A DNA stretch of 64,000 nucleotides, taken from contig NC_091051.1 in the NCBI RefSeq assembly GCF_963966145.1, positions 1 to 64,000 of the forward strand. The letters run 5' to 3'. Source of the DNA: Tenebrio molitor (lineage: Eukaryota > Arthropoda > Insecta > Coleoptera > Tenebrionidae). The number at the start of each line of letters is the position of its first letter. The first letter of the stretch is position 1. The notes beneath the pieces are model-generated. The model saw only the letters and a program-made list of their open reading frames with translations, made no database searches and was not told the origin of the DNA. Shown piece after piece: positions 39,790-54,700 of this stretch. The translations under genes were made by a program, and so were the position numbers.

Positions 39790-42700
39790 TTTATTTGAAA
39801 AGAAGCTCTTTGACGAGAGGAATCCAACGGTGTAAAATTCATTGCCGTAGCTTGCTTAATAACGGAGCTGTGGCCGTTTAAAGTTTTGAAATTTCAAACG
39901 GCCATAACTCCGTTATTAAGCGACTTAGAGCGATGAATTTGGCACCGTTGGATTCCTCTCGTCAAGCCGCTTCTTTTGAGTGAAAAATCTTCGAAAATTT
40001 TTATTTGAAAAGAAGCTCTTTAACGAGAGGAATCCAACGGTGTAAAATTCATTGCCGTAGGTTGCTTAATAACGGAGCTATGGCCGTTTAAAGTTTTGAA
40101 ATTTCAAACGGCCCTAACTCCGTTATTAAGCGACTTAGAGCGATGAATTTGGCACCGTTGGATTCCTCTCGTCAACCAGCTTCTTTTGAGCCAAAAACCT
40201 TCGAAAATTAAAAAAATTATTTTTTTGCGAATTTCGCAAAAATTTTTATTTGAAAAGAAGCTCTTTGACGAGAGGAATCCAACGGTGTAAAATTCATTGC
40301 CGTAGGTTGCTTAATAACGGAGCTATGGCCGTTTAAAGTTTTGAAATTTCAAACGGCCATAACTCCGTTATTAAGCGACTTAGAGCGATGAATTTGGCAC
40401 CGTTGGATTCCTCTCGTCAAGCCGCTTCTTTTGAGTGAAAAATCTTCGAAAATTTTTATTTGAAAAGAAGCTCTTTAACGAGAGGAATCCAACGGTGTAA
40501 AATTCATTGCCGTAGGTTGCTTAATAACGGAGCTATGGCCGTTTAAAGTTTTGAAATTTCAAACGGCCCTAACTCCGTTATTAAGCGACTTAGAGCGATG
40601 AATTTGGCACCGTTGGATTCCTCTCGTCAACCAGCTTCTTTTGAGCCAAAAACCTTCGAAAATTAAAAAAAATATTTTTTTGCGAATTTCGCAAAAATTT
40701 TCATTTGAAAAGAAGCTCTTTGACGAGAGGAATCCAACGGTGTAAAACTCATTGCCGTAGGTTGCTTAATAACGGAGCTATGGCCGTTTAAAGTTTTGAA
40801 ATTTCAAACGGCCATAACTCCGTTATTAAGCGACTTAGAGCGATGAATTTGGCACCGTTGGATTCCTCTCGTCAACCAGCTTCTTTTGAGCCAAAAATCT
40901 TCGAAAATTAAAAAATTAATTTTTTCGCGAATTTCGCAAAAATTTTTATTTGAAAAGAAGCTTTTTGACGAGAGGAATCCAACGGTGTAAAATTTATTGC
41001 CGTAGGTTGCTTAATAACGGAGCTATGGCCGTTTAAAGTTTTGAAATTTCAAACGGCCATAACTCCGTTATTAAGCGACTTAGAGCGATGAATTTGGCAC
41101 CGTTGGATTCCTCTCGTCAAGCCGCTTCTTTTGAGCGAAAAATCTTCGAAAATTAAAAAATTTATTTTTTTGCGAATTTCGCAAAAATTTTTATTTGAAA
41201 AGAAGCTTTTTAACGAGAGGAATCCAACGGTGTAAAATTCATTGCCGTAGGTTGCTTAATAACGGAGCTATGGCCGTTTAAAGTTTTGAAATTTCAAACG
41301 GCCATAACTCCGTTATTAAGCGACTTAGAGCGATGAATTTGGCACCGTTGGATTCCTCTCGTCAACCAGCTTCTTTTGAGCCAAAAACCTTCGAAAATTA
41401 AAAAAAATATTTTTTTGCAAATTTCGCAAAAATTTTCATTTGAAAAGAAGCTCTTTGACGAGAGGAATCCAACGGTGTAAAACTCATTGCCGTAGGTTGC
41501 TTAATAACGGAGCTATGGCCGTTTAAAGTTTTGAAATTTCAAACGGCCATAACTCCGTTATTAAGCGACTTAGAGCGATGAATTTGGCACCGTCGGATTC
41601 CTCTCGTCAAGCCGCTTCTTTTGAGCGAAAAATCTTCGAAAATTAAAAAATTTATTTTTTTGCGAATTTCGCAAAAATTTTTATTTGAAAAGAAGCTCTT
41701 TGACGAGAGGAATCCAACGGTGTAAAATTCATTGCCGTAGCTTGCTTAATAACGGAGCTGTGGCCGTTTAAAGTTTTGAAAGTTCAAACGGCCATAACTC
41801 CGTTATTAAGCGACTTAGAGCGATGAATTTGGCACCGTTGGATTCCTCTCGTCAAGCAGCTTCTTTTGAGCGAAAAATCTTCAAAAATTAAAAAAAATAT
41901 TTTTTTGCGAATTTCGCAAAAATTTTTATTTGAAAAGAAGCTCTTTGACGAGAGGAATCCAACGGTGTAAAATTCATTGCCGTAGCTTGCTTAATAACGG
42001 AGCTGTGGCCGTTTAAAGTTTTGAAAGTTCAAACGGCCATAACTCCGTTATTAAGCGACTTAGAGCGATGAATTTGGCACCGTTGGATTCCTCTCGTCAA
42101 GCAGCTTCTTTTGAGCGAAAAATCTTCAAAAATTAAAAAAAATATTTTTTTGCGAATTTCGCAAAAATTTTTATTTGAAAAGAAGCTCTTTGACGAGAGG
42201 AATCCAACGGTGTAACATTTATTGCCGTAGCTTGCTTAATAACGGAGATATGGCCGTTTAAAGTTTTGAAAGTTCAAACGGCCATAACTCCGTTATTAAG
42301 CGACTTAGAGCGATGAATTTGGCACCGTTGGATTCCTCTCGTCAAGCAGCTTCTTTTGAGCGAAAAATCTTCAAAAATTAAAAAAAATATTTTTTTGCGA
42401 ATTTCGCAAAAATTTTTATTTGAAAAGAAGCTCTTTGACGAGAGGAATCCAACGGTGTAACATTTATTGCCGTAGCTTGCTTAATAACGGAGATATGGCC
42501 GTTTAAAGTTTTGAAAGTTCAAACGGCCATAACTCCGTTATTAAGCGACTTAGAGCGATGAATTTGGCACCGTTGGATTCCTCTCGTCAAGCAGCTTCTT
42601 TTGAGCGAAAAATCTTCAAAAATTAAAAAAAATATTTTTTTGCGAATTTCGCAAAAATTTTTATTCGAAAAGAAGCTCTTTGACGAGAGGAATCCAACGG

Positions 42701-45700
42701 TGTAACATTTATTGCCGTAGCTTGCTTAATAACGGAGATATGGCCGTTTAAAGTTTTGAAATTTCAAACGGCCATAACTCCGTTATTAAGCGACTTAGAG
42801 CGATGAATTTGGCACCGTTGGATTCCTCTCGTCAAGCAGCTTCTTTTGAGCGAAAAATCTTCAAAAATTAAAAAAAATATTTTTTTGCGAATTTCGCAAA
42901 AATTTTTATTCGAAAAGAAGCTCTTTGACGAGAGGAATCCAACGGTGTAACATTTATTGCCGTAGCTTGCTTAATAACGGAGATATGGCCGTTTAAAGTT
43001 TTGAAAGTTCAAACGGCCATAACTCCGTTATTAAGCGACTTAGAGCGATGAATTTGGCACCGTTGGATTCCTCTCGTCAAGCAGCTTCTTTTGAGCGAAA
43101 AATCTTCAAAAATTAAAAAAAATATTTTTTTGCGAATTTCGCAAAAATTTTTATTCGAAAAGAAGCTCTTTGACGAGAGGAATCCAACGGTGTAACATTT
43201 ATTGCCGTAGCTTGCTTAATAACGGAGATATGGCCGTTTAAAGTTTTGAAAGTTCAAACGGCCATAACTCCGTTATTAAGCGACTTAGAGCGATGAATTT
43301 GGCACCGTTGGATTCCTCTCGTCAAGCAGCTTCTTTTGAGCGAAAAATCTTCAAAAATTAAAAAAAATTTTTTTTTGCGAATTTCGCAAAAATTTTTATT
43401 CGAAAAGAAGCTCATTGACGAGAGGAATCCAACGGTGTAAAATTCATTGCCGTAGGTTGCTTAATAACGGAGCTATGGCCGTTTAAAGTTTTGAAATTTC
43501 AAACGGCCATAACTCCGTTATTAAGCGACTTAGAGCGATGAATTTGGCACCGTTGGATTCCTCTCGTCAAGCAGCTTCTTTTGAGCGAAAAATCTTCAAA
43601 AATTAAAAAAAATATTTTTTTGCGAATTTCGCAAAAATTTTTATTCGAAAAGAAGCTCTTTGACGAGAGGAATCCAACGGTGTAACATTTATTGCCGTAG
43701 CTTGCTTAATAACGGAGATATGGCCGTTTAAAGTTTTGAAATTTCAAACGGCCATAACTCCGTTATTAAGCGACTTAGAGCGATGAATTTGGCACCGTTG
43801 GATTCCTCTCGTCAAGCAGCTTCTTTTGAGCGAAAAATCTTCAAAAATTAAAAAAAATATTTTTTTGCGAATTTCGCAAAAATTTTTATTCGAAAAGAAG
43901 CTCTTTGACGAGAGGAATCCAACGGTGTAACATTTATTGCCGTAGCTTGCTTAATAACGGAGATATGGCCGTTTAAAGTTTTGAAAGTTCAAACGGCCAT
44001 AACTCCGTTATTAAGCGACTTAGAGCGATGAATTTGGCACCGTTGGATTCCTCTCGTCAAGCAGCTTCTTTTGAGCGAAAAATCTTCAAAAATTAAAAAA
44101 AATTTTTTTTTGCGAATTTCGCAAAAATTTTTATTCGAAAAGAAGCTCATTGACGAGAGGAATCCAACGGTGTAAAATTCATTGCCGTAGGTTGCTTAAT
44201 AACGGAGCTATGGCCGTTTAAAGTTTTGAAATTTCAAACGGCCATAACTCCGTTATTAAGCGACTTAGAGCGATGAATTTGGCACCGTTGGATTCCTCTC
44301 GTCAAGCAGCTTCTTTTGAGCGAAAAATCTTCAAAAATTAAAAAAAATATTTTTTTGCGAATTTCGCAAAAATTTTTATTCGAAAAGAAGCTCTTTGACG
44401 AGAGGAATCCAACGGTGTAACATTTATTGCCGTAGCTTGCTTAATAACGGAGATATGGCCGTTTAAAGTTTTGAAAGTTCAAACGGCCATAACTCCGTTA
44501 TTAAGCGACTTAGAGCGATGAATTTGGCACCGTTGGATTCCTCTCGTCAAGCAGCTTCTTTTGAGCGAAAAATCTTCAAAAATTAAAAAAAATATTTTTT
44601 TGCGAATTTCGCAAAAATTTTTATTCGAAAAGAAGCTCTTTGACGAGAGGAATCCAACGGTGTAACATTTATTGCCGTAGCTTGCTTAATAACGGAGATA
44701 TGGCCGTTTAAAGTTTTGAAATTTCAAACGGCCATAACTCCGTTATTAAGCGACTTAGAGCGATGAATTTGGCACCGTTGGATTCCTCTCGTCAAGCAGC
44801 TTCTTTTGAGCGAAAAATCTTCAAAAATTAAAAAAAATATTTTTTTGCGAATTTCGCAAAAATTTTTATTCGAAAAGAAGCTCTTTGACGAGAGGAATCC
44901 AACGGTGTAACATTTATTGCCGTAGCTTGCTTAATAACGGAGATATGGCCGTTTAAAGTTTTGAAATTTCAAACGGCCATAACTCCGTTATTAAGCGACT
45001 TAGAGCGATGAATTTGGCACCGTTGGATTCCTCTCGTCAAGCAGCTTCTTTTGAGCGAAAAATCTTCAAAAATTAAAAAAAATATTTTTTTGCGAATTTC
45101 GCAAAAATTTTTATTCGAAAAGAAGCTCTTTGACGAGAGGAATCCAACGGTGTAACATTTATTGCCGTAGCTTGCTTAATAACGGAGATATGGCCGTTTA
45201 AAGTTTTGAAAGTTCAAACGGCCATAACTCCGTTATTAAGCGACTTAGAGCGATGAATTTGGCACCGTTGGATTCCTCTCGTCAAGCAGCTTCTTTTGAG
45301 CGAAAAATCTTCAAAAATTAAAAAAAATTTTTTTTTGCGAATTTCGCAAAAATTTTTATTCGAAAAGAAGCTCATTGACGAGAGGAATCCAACGGTGTAA
45401 AATTCATTGCCGTAGGTTGCTTAATAACGGAGCTATGGCCGTTTAAAGTTTTGAAATTTCAAACGGCCATAACTCCGTTATTAAGCGACTTAGAGCGATG
45501 AATTTGGCACCGTTGGATTCCTCTCGTCAAGCAGCTTCTTTTGAGCGAAAAATCTTCAAAAATTAAAAAAAATATTTTTTTGCGAATTTCGCAAAAATTT
45601 TTATTCGAAAAGAAGCTCTTTGACGAGAGGAATCCAACGGTGTAACATTTATTGCCGTAGCTTGCTTAATAACGGAGATATGGCCGTTTAAAGTTTTGAA

Positions 45701-48700
45701 AGTTCAAACGGCCATAACTCCGTTATTAAGCGACTTAGAGCGATGAATTTGGCACCGTTGGATTCCTCTCGTCAAGCAGCTTCTTTTGAGCGAAAAATCT
45801 TCAAAAATTAAAAAAAATATTTTTTTGCGAATTTCGCAAAAATTTTTATTCGAAAAGAAGCTCTTTGACGAGAGGAATCCAACGGTGTAACATTTATTGC
45901 CGTAGCTTGCTTAATAACGGAGATATGGCCGTTTAAAGTTTTGAAATTTCAAACGGCCATAACTCCGTTATTAAGCGACTTAGAGCGATGAATTTGGCAC
46001 CGTTGGATTCCTCTCGTCAAGCAGCTTCTTTTGAGCGAAAAATCTTCAAAAATTAAAAAAAATATTTTTTTGCGAATTTCGCAAAAATTTTTATTCGAAA
46101 AGAAGCTCTTTGACGAGAGGAATCCAACGGTGTAACATTTATTGCCGTAGCTTGCTTAATAACGGAGATATGGCCGTTTAAAGTTTTGAAAGTTCAAACG
46201 GCCATAACTCCGTTATTAAGCGACTTAGAGCGATGAATTTGGCACCGTTGGATTCCTCTCGTCAAGCAGCTTCTTTTGAGCGAAAAATCTTCAAAAATTA
46301 AAAAAAATTTTTTTTTGCGAATTTCGCAAAAATTTTTATTCGAAAAGAAGCTCATTGACGAGAGGAATCCAACGGTGTAAAATTCATTGCCGTAGGTTGC
46401 TTAATAACGGAGCTATGGCCGTTTAAAGTTTTGAAATTTCAAACGGCCATAACTCCGTTATTAAGCGACTTAGAGCGATGAATTTGGCACCGTTGGATTC
46501 CTCTCGTCAAGCAGCTTCTTTTGAGCGAAAAATCTTCAAAAATTAAAAAAAATATTTTTTTGCGAATTTCGCAAAAATTTTTATTCGAAAAGAAGCTCTT
46601 TGACGAGAGGAATCCAACGGTGTAACATTTATTGCCGTAGCTTGCTTAATAACGGAGATATGGCCGTTTAAAGTTTTGAAAGTTCAAACGGCCATAACTC
46701 CGTTATTAAGCGACTTAGAGCGATGAATTTGGCACCGTTGGATTCCTCTCGTCAAGCCGCTTCTTTTGAGCCAAAAATCTTCGAAAATTAAAAAAATTAT
46801 TTTTTTGCGAATTTCGCAAAAATTTTTATTCGAAAAGAAGCTCATTGACGAGAGGAATCCAACGGTGTAAAATTTATTGCCGTAGCTTGCTTAATAACGG
46901 AGCTATGGCCGTTTAAATTTTGAAATTTAAAACGGCCATAACTCCGTTATTAAGCGACTTAGAGCGATGAATTTGGCACCGTTGGATTCCTCTCGTCAAG
47001 CCGCTTCTTTTGAGCCAAAAATCTTCGAAAATTAAAAAAATTATTTTTTTGCGAATTTCGCAAAAATTTTTATTTGAAAAGAAGCTCTTTGACGAGAGGA
47101 ATCCAACGGTGTAAAATTTATTGCCGTAGCTTGCTTAATAACGGAGCTATGGCCGTTTAAATTTTGAAATTTAAAACGGCCATAACTCCGTTATTAAGCG
47201 ACTTAGAGCGATGAATTTGGCACCGTTGGATTCCTCTCGTCAAGCCGCTTCTTTTGAGCCAAAAATCTTCGAAAATTAAAAAAATTATTTTTTTGCGAAT
47301 TTCGCAAAAATTTTTATTTGAAAAGAAGCTCTTTGACGAGAGGAATCCAACGGTGTAAAATTCATTGCCGTAGCTTGCTTAATAACGGAGCTGTGGCCGT
47401 TTAAAGTTTTGAAATTTCAAACGGCCATAACTCCGTTATTAAGCGACTTAGAGCGATGAATTTGGCACCGTTGGATTCCTCTCGTCAAGCCGCTTCTTTT
47501 GAGTGAAAAATCTTCGAAAATTTTTATTTGAAAAGAAGCTCTTTAACGAGAGGAATCCAACGGTGTAAAATTCATTGCCGTAGGTTGCTTAATAACGGAG
47601 CTATGGCCGTTTAAAGTTTTGAAATTTCAAACGGCCCTAACTCCGTTATTAAGCGACTTAGAGCGATGAATTTGGCACCGTTGGATTCCTCTCGTCAACC
47701 AGCTTCTTTTGAGCCAAAAACCTTCGAAAATTAAAAAAATTATTTTTTTGCGAATTTCGCAAAAATTTTTATTTGAAAAGAAGCTCTTTGACGAGAGGAA
47801 TCCAACGGTGTAAAATTCATTGCCGTAGGTTGCTTAATAACGGAGCTATGGCCGTTTAAAGTTTTGAAATTTCAAACGGCCATAACTCCGTTATTAAGCG
47901 ACTTAGAGCGATGAATTTGGCACCGTTGGATTCCTCTCGTCAAGCCGCTTCTTTTGAGTGAAAAATCTTCGAAAATTTTTATTTGAAAAGAAGCTCTTTA
48001 ACGAGAGGAATCCAACGGTGTAAAATTCATTGCCGTAGGTTGCTTAATAACGGAGCTATGGCCGTTTAAAGTTTTGAAATTTCAAACGGCCCTAACTCCG
48101 TTATTAAGCGACTTAGAGCGATGAATTTGGCACCGTTGGATTCCTCTCGTCAACCAGCTTCTTTTGAGCCAAAAACCTTCGAAAATTAAAAAAAATATTT
48201 TTTTGCGAATTTCGCAAAAATTTTCATTTGAAAAGAAGCTCTTTGACGAGAGGAATCCAACGGTGTAAAACTCATTGCCGTAGGTTGCTTAATAACGGAG
48301 CTATGGCCGTTTAAAGTTTTGAAATTTCAAACGGCCATAACTCCGTTATTAAGCGACTTAGAGCGATGAATTTGGCACCGTTGGATTCCTCTCGTCAACC
48401 AGCTTCTTTTGAGCCAAAAATCTTCGAAAATTAAAAAATTAATTTTTTCGCGAATTTCGCAAAAATTTTTATTTGAAAAGAAGCTTTTTGACGAGAGGAA
48501 TCCAACGGTGTAAAATTTATTGCCGTAGGTTGCTTAATAACGGAGCTATGGCCGTTTAAAGTTTTGAAATTTCAAACGGCCATAACTCCGTTATTAAGCG
48601 ACTTAGAGCGATGAATTTGGCACCGTTGGATTCCTCTCGTCAAGCCGCTTCTTTTGAGCGAAAAATCTTCGAAAATTAAAAAATTTATTTTTTTGCGAAT

Positions 48701-51700
48701 TTCGCAAAAATTTTTATTTGAAAAGAAGCTTTTTAACGAGAGGAATCCAACGGTGTAAAATTCATTGCCGTAGGTTGCTTAATAACGGAGCTATGGCCGT
48801 TTAAAGTTTTGAAATTTCAAACGGCCATAACTCCGTTATTAAGCGACTTAGAGCGATGAATTTGGCACCGTTGGATTCCTCTCGTCAACCAGCTTCTTTT
48901 GAGCCAAAAACCTTCGAAAATTAAAAAAAATATTTTTTTGCAAATTTCGCAAAAATTTTCATTTGAAAAGAAGCTCTTTGACGAGAGGAATCCAACGGTG
49001 TAAAACTCATTGCCGTAGGTTGCTTAATAACGGAGCTATGGCCGTTTAAAGTTTTGAAATTTCAAACGGCCATAACTCCGTTATTAAGCGACTTAGAGCG
49101 ATGAATTTGGCACCGTCGGATTCCTCTCGTCAAGCCGCTTCTTTTGAGCGAAAAATCTTCGAAAATTAAAAAATTTATTTTTTTGCGAATTTCGCAAAAA
49201 TTTTTATTTGAAAAGAAGCTCTTTGACGAGAGGAATCCAACGGTGTAAAATTCATTGCCGTAGCTTGCTTAATAACGGAGCTGTGGCCGTTTAAAGTTTT
49301 GAAAGTTCAAACGGCCATAACTCCGTTATTAAGCGACTTAGAGCGATGAATTTGGCACCGTTGGATTCCTCTCGTCAAGCAGCTTCTTTTGAGCGAAAAA
49401 TCTTCAAAAATTAAAAAAAATATTTTTTTGCGAATTTCGCAAAAATTTTTATTTGAAAAGAAGCTCTTTGACGAGAGGAATCCAACGGTGTAAAATTCAT
49501 TGCCGTAGCTTGCTTAATAACGGAGCTGTGGCCGTTTAAAGTTTTGAAAGTTCAAACGGCCATAACTCCGTTATTAAGCGACTTAGAGCGATGAATTTGG
49601 CACCGTTGGATTCCTCTCGTCAAGCAGCTTCTTTTGAGCGAAAAATCTTCAAAAATTAAAAAAAATATTTTTTTGCGAATTTCGCAAAAATTTTTATTTG
49701 AAAAGAAGCTCTTTGACGAGAGGAATCCAACGGTGTAACATTTATTGCCGTAGCTTGCTTAATAACGGAGATATGGCCGTTTAAAGTTTTGAAAGTTCAA
49801 ACGGCCATAACTCCGTTATTAAGCGACTTAGAGCGATGAATTTGGCACCGTTGGATTCCTCTCGTCAAGCAGCTTCTTTTGAGCGAAAAATCTTCAAAAA
49901 TTAAAAAAAATATTTTTTTGCGAATTTCGCAAAAATTTTTATTTGAAAAGAAGCTCTTTGACGAGAGGAATCCAACGGTGTAACATTTATTGCCGTAGCT
50001 TGCTTAATAACGGAGATATGGCCGTTTAAAGTTTTGAAAGTTCAAACGGCCATAACTCCGTTATTAAGCGACTTAGAGCGATGAATTTGGCACCGTTGGA
50101 TTCCTCTCGTCAAGCAGCTTCTTTTGAGCGAAAAATCTTCAAAAATTAAAAAAAATATTTTTTTGCGAATTTCGCAAAAATTTTTATTCGAAAAGAAGCT
50201 CTTTGACGAGAGGAATCCAACGGTGTAACATTTATTGCCGTAGCTTGCTTAATAACGGAGATATGGCCGTTTAAAGTTTTGAAATTTCAAACGGCCATAA
50301 CTCCGTTATTAAGCGACTTAGAGCGATGAATTTGGCACCGTTGGATTCCTCTCGTCAAGCAGCTTCTTTTGAGCGAAAAATCTTCAAAAATTAAAAAAAA
50401 TATTTTTTTGCGAATTTCGCAAAAATTTTTATTCGAAAAGAAGCTCTTTGACGAGAGGAATCCAACGGTGTAACATTTATTGCCGTAGCTTGCTTAATAA
50501 CGGAGATATGGCCGTTTAAAGTTTTGAAAGTTCAAACGGCCATAACTCCGTTATTAAGCGACTTAGAGCGATGAATTTGGCACCGTTGGATTCCTCTCGT
50601 CAAGCAGCTTCTTTTGAGCGAAAAATCTTCAAAAATTAAAAAAAATATTTTTTTGCGAATTTCGCAAAAATTTTTATTCGAAAAGAAGCTCTTTGACGAG
50701 AGGAATCCAACGGTGTAACATTTATTGCCGTAGCTTGCTTAATAACGGAGATATGGCCGTTTAAAGTTTTGAAAGTTCAAACGGCCATAACTCCGTTATT
50801 AAGCGACTTAGAGCGATGAATTTGGCACCGTTGGATTCCTCTCGTCAAGCAGCTTCTTTTGAGCGAAAAATCTTCAAAAATTAAAAAAAATTTTTTTTTG
50901 CGAATTTCGCAAAAATTTTTATTCGAAAAGAAGCTCATTGACGAGAGGAATCCAACGGTGTAAAATTCATTGCCGTAGGTTGCTTAATAACGGAGCTATG
51001 GCCGTTTAAAGTTTTGAAATTTCAAACGGCCATAACTCCGTTATTAAGCGACTTAGAGCGATGAATTTGGCACCGTTGGATTCCTCTCGTCAAGCAGCTT
51101 CTTTTGAGCGAAAAATCTTCAAAAATTAAAAAAAATATTTTTTTGCGAATTTCGCAAAAATTTTTATTCGAAAAGAAGCTCTTTGACGAGAGGAATCCAA
51201 CGGTGTAACATTTATTGCCGTAGCTTGCTTAATAACGGAGATATGGCCGTTTAAAGTTTTGAAAGTTCAAACGGCCATAACTCCGTTATTAAGCGACTTA
51301 GAGCGATGAATTTGGCACCGTTGGATTCCTCTCGTCAAGCAGCTTCTTTTGAGCGAAAAATCTTCAAAAATTAAAAAAAATTTTTTTTTGCGAATTTCGC
51401 AAAAATTTTTATTCGAAAAGAAGCTCATTGACGAGAGGAATCCAACGGTGTAAAATTCATTGCCGTAGGTTGCTTAATAACGGAGCTATGGCCGTTTAAA
51501 GTTTTGAAATTTCAAACGGCCATAACTCCGTTATTAAGCGACTTAGAGCGATGAATTTGGCACCGTTGGATTCCTCTCGTCAAGCAGCTTCTTTTGAGCG
51601 AAAAATCTTCAAAAATTAAAAAAAATATTTTTTTGCGAATTTCGCAAAAATTTTTATTCGAAAAGAAGCTCTTTGACGAGAGGAATCCAACGGTGTAACA

Positions 51701-54700
51701 TTTATTGCCGTAGCTTGCTTAATAACGGAGATATGGCCGTTTAAAGTTTTGAAAGTTCAAACGGCCATAACTCCGTTATTAAGCGACTTAGAGCGATGAA
51801 TTTGGCACCGTTGGATTCCTCTCGTCAAGCAGCTTCTTTTGAGCGAAAAATCTTCAAAAATTAAAAAAAATATTTTTTTGCGAATTTCGCAAAAATTTTT
51901 ATTCGAAAAGAAGCTCTTTGACGAGAGGAATCCAACGGTGTAACATTTATTGCCGTAGCTTGCTTAATAACGGAGATATGGCCGTTTAAAGTTTTGAAAT
52001 TTCAAACGGCCATAACTCCGTTATTAAGCGACTTAGAGCGATGAATTTGGCACCGTTGGATTCCTCTCGTCAAGCAGCTTCTTTTGAGCGAAAAATCTTC
52101 AAAAATTAAAAAAAATATTTTTTTGCGAATTTCGCAAAAATTTTTATTCGAAAAGAAGCTCTTTGACGAGAGGAATCCAACGGTGTAACATTTATTGCCG
52201 TAGCTTGCTTAATAACGGAGATATGGCCGTTTAAAGTTTTGAAATTTCAAACGGCCATAACTCCGTTATTAAGCGACTTAGAGCGATGAATTTGGCACCG
52301 TTGGATTCCTCTCGTCAAGCAGCTTCTTTTGAGCGAAAAATCTTCAAAAATTAAAAAAAATATTTTTTTGCGAATTTCGCAAAAATTTTTATTCGAAAAG
52401 AAGCTCTTTGACGAGAGGAATCCAACGGTGTAACATTTATTGCCGTAGCTTGCTTAATAACGGAGATATGGCCGTTTAAAGTTTTGAAAGTTCAAACGGC
52501 CATAACTCCGTTATTAAGCGACTTAGAGCGATGAATTTGGCACCGTTGGATTCCTCTCGTCAAGCAGCTTCTTTTGAGCGAAAAATCTTCAAAAATTAAA
52601 AAAAATATTTTTTTGCGAATTTCGCAAAAATTTTTATTCGAAAAGAAGCTCTTTGACGAGAGGAATCCAACGGTGTAACATTTATTGCCGTAGCTTGCTT
52701 AATAACGGAGATATGGCCGTTTAAAGTTTTGAAATTTCAAACGGCCATAACTCCGTTATTAAGCGACTTAGAGCGATGAATTTGGCACCGTTGGATTCCT
52801 CTCGTCAAGCAGCTTCTTTTGAGCGAAAAATCTTCAAAAATTAAAAAAAATATTTTTTTGCGAATTTCGCAAAAATTTTTATTCGAAAAGAAGCTCTTTG
52901 ACGAGAGGAATCCAACGGTGTAACATTTATTGCCGTAGCTTGCTTAATAACGGAGATATGGCCGTTTAAAGTTTTGAAAGTTCAAACGGCCATAACTCCG
53001 TTATTAAGCGACTTAGAGCGATGAATTTGGCACCGTTGGATTCCTCTCGTCAAGCAGCTTCTTTTGAGCGAAAAATCTTCAAAAATTAAAAAAAATTTTT
53101 TTTTGCGAATTTCGCAAAAATTTTTATTCGAAAAGAAGCTCATTGACGAGAGGAATCCAACGGTGTAAAATTCATTGCCGTAGGTTGCTTAATAACGGAG
53201 CTATGGCCGTTTAAAGTTTTGAAATTTCAAACGGCCATAACTCCGTTATTAAGCGACTTAGAGCGATGAATTTGGCACCGTTGGATTCCTCTCGTCAAGC
53301 AGCTTCTTTTGAGCGAAAAATCTTCAAAAATTAAAAAAAATATTTTTTTGCGAATTTCGCAAAAATTTTTATTCGAAAAGAAGCTCTTTGACGAGAGGAA
53401 TCCAACGGTGTAACATTTATTGCCGTAGCTTGCTTAATAACGGAGATATGGCCGTTTAAAGTTTTGAAAGTTCAAACGGCCATAACTCCGTTATTAAGCG
53501 ACTTAGAGCGATGAATTTGGCACCGTTGGATTCCTCTCGTCAAGCAGCTTCTTTTGAGCGAAAAATCTTCAAAAATTAAAAAAAATATTTTTTTGCGAAT
53601 TTCGCAAAAATTTTTATTCGAAAAGAAGCTCTTTGACGAGAGGAATCCAACGGTGTAACATTTATTGCCGTAGCTTGCTTAATAACGGAGATATGGCCGT
53701 TTAAAGTTTTGAAATTTCAAACGGCCATAACTCCGTTATTAAGCGACTTAGAGCGATGAATTTGGCACCGTTGGATTCCTCTCGTCAAGCAGCTTCTTTT
53801 GAGCGAAAAATCTTCAAAAATTAAAAAAAATATTTTTTTGCGAATTTCGCAAAAATTTTTATTCGAAAAGAAGCTCTTTGACGAGAGGAATCCAACGGTG
53901 TAACATTTATTGCCGTAGCTTGCTTAATAACGGAGATATGGCCGTTTAAAGTTTTGAAAGTTCAAACGGCCATAACTCCGTTATTAAGCGACTTAGAGCG
54001 ATGAATTTGGCACCGTTGGATTCCTCTCGTCAAGCAGCTTCTTTTGAGCGAAAAATCTTCAAAAATTAAAAAAAATTTTTTTTTGCGAATTTCGCAAAAA
54101 TTTTTATTCGAAAAGAAGCTCATTGACGAGAGGAATCCAACGGTGTAAAATTCATTGCCGTAGGTTGCTTAATAACGGAGCTATGGCCGTTTAAAGTTTT
54201 GAAATTTCAAACGGCCATAACTCCGTTATTAAGCGACTTAGAGCGATGAATTTGGCACCGTTGGATTCCTCTCGTCAAGCAGCTTCTTTTGAGCGAAAAA
54301 TCTTCAAAAATTAAAAAAAATATTTTTTTGCGAATTTCGCAAAAATTTTTATTCGAAAAGAAGCTCTTTGACGAGAGGAATCCAACGGTGTAACATTTAT
54401 TGCCGTAGCTTGCTTAATAACGGAGATATGGCCGTTTAAAGTTTTGAAAGTTCAAACGGCCATAACTCCGTTATTAAGCGACTTAGAGCGATGAATTTGG
54501 CACCGTTGGATTCCTCTCGTCAAGCCGCTTCTTTTGAGCCAAAAATCTTCGAAAATTAAAAAAATTATTTTTTTGCGAATTTCGCAAAAATTTTTATTCG
54601 AAAAGAAGCTCATTGACGAGAGGAATCCAACGGTGTAAAATTTATTGCCGTAGCTTGCTTAATAACGGAGCTATGGCCGTTTAAATTTTGAAATTTAAAA

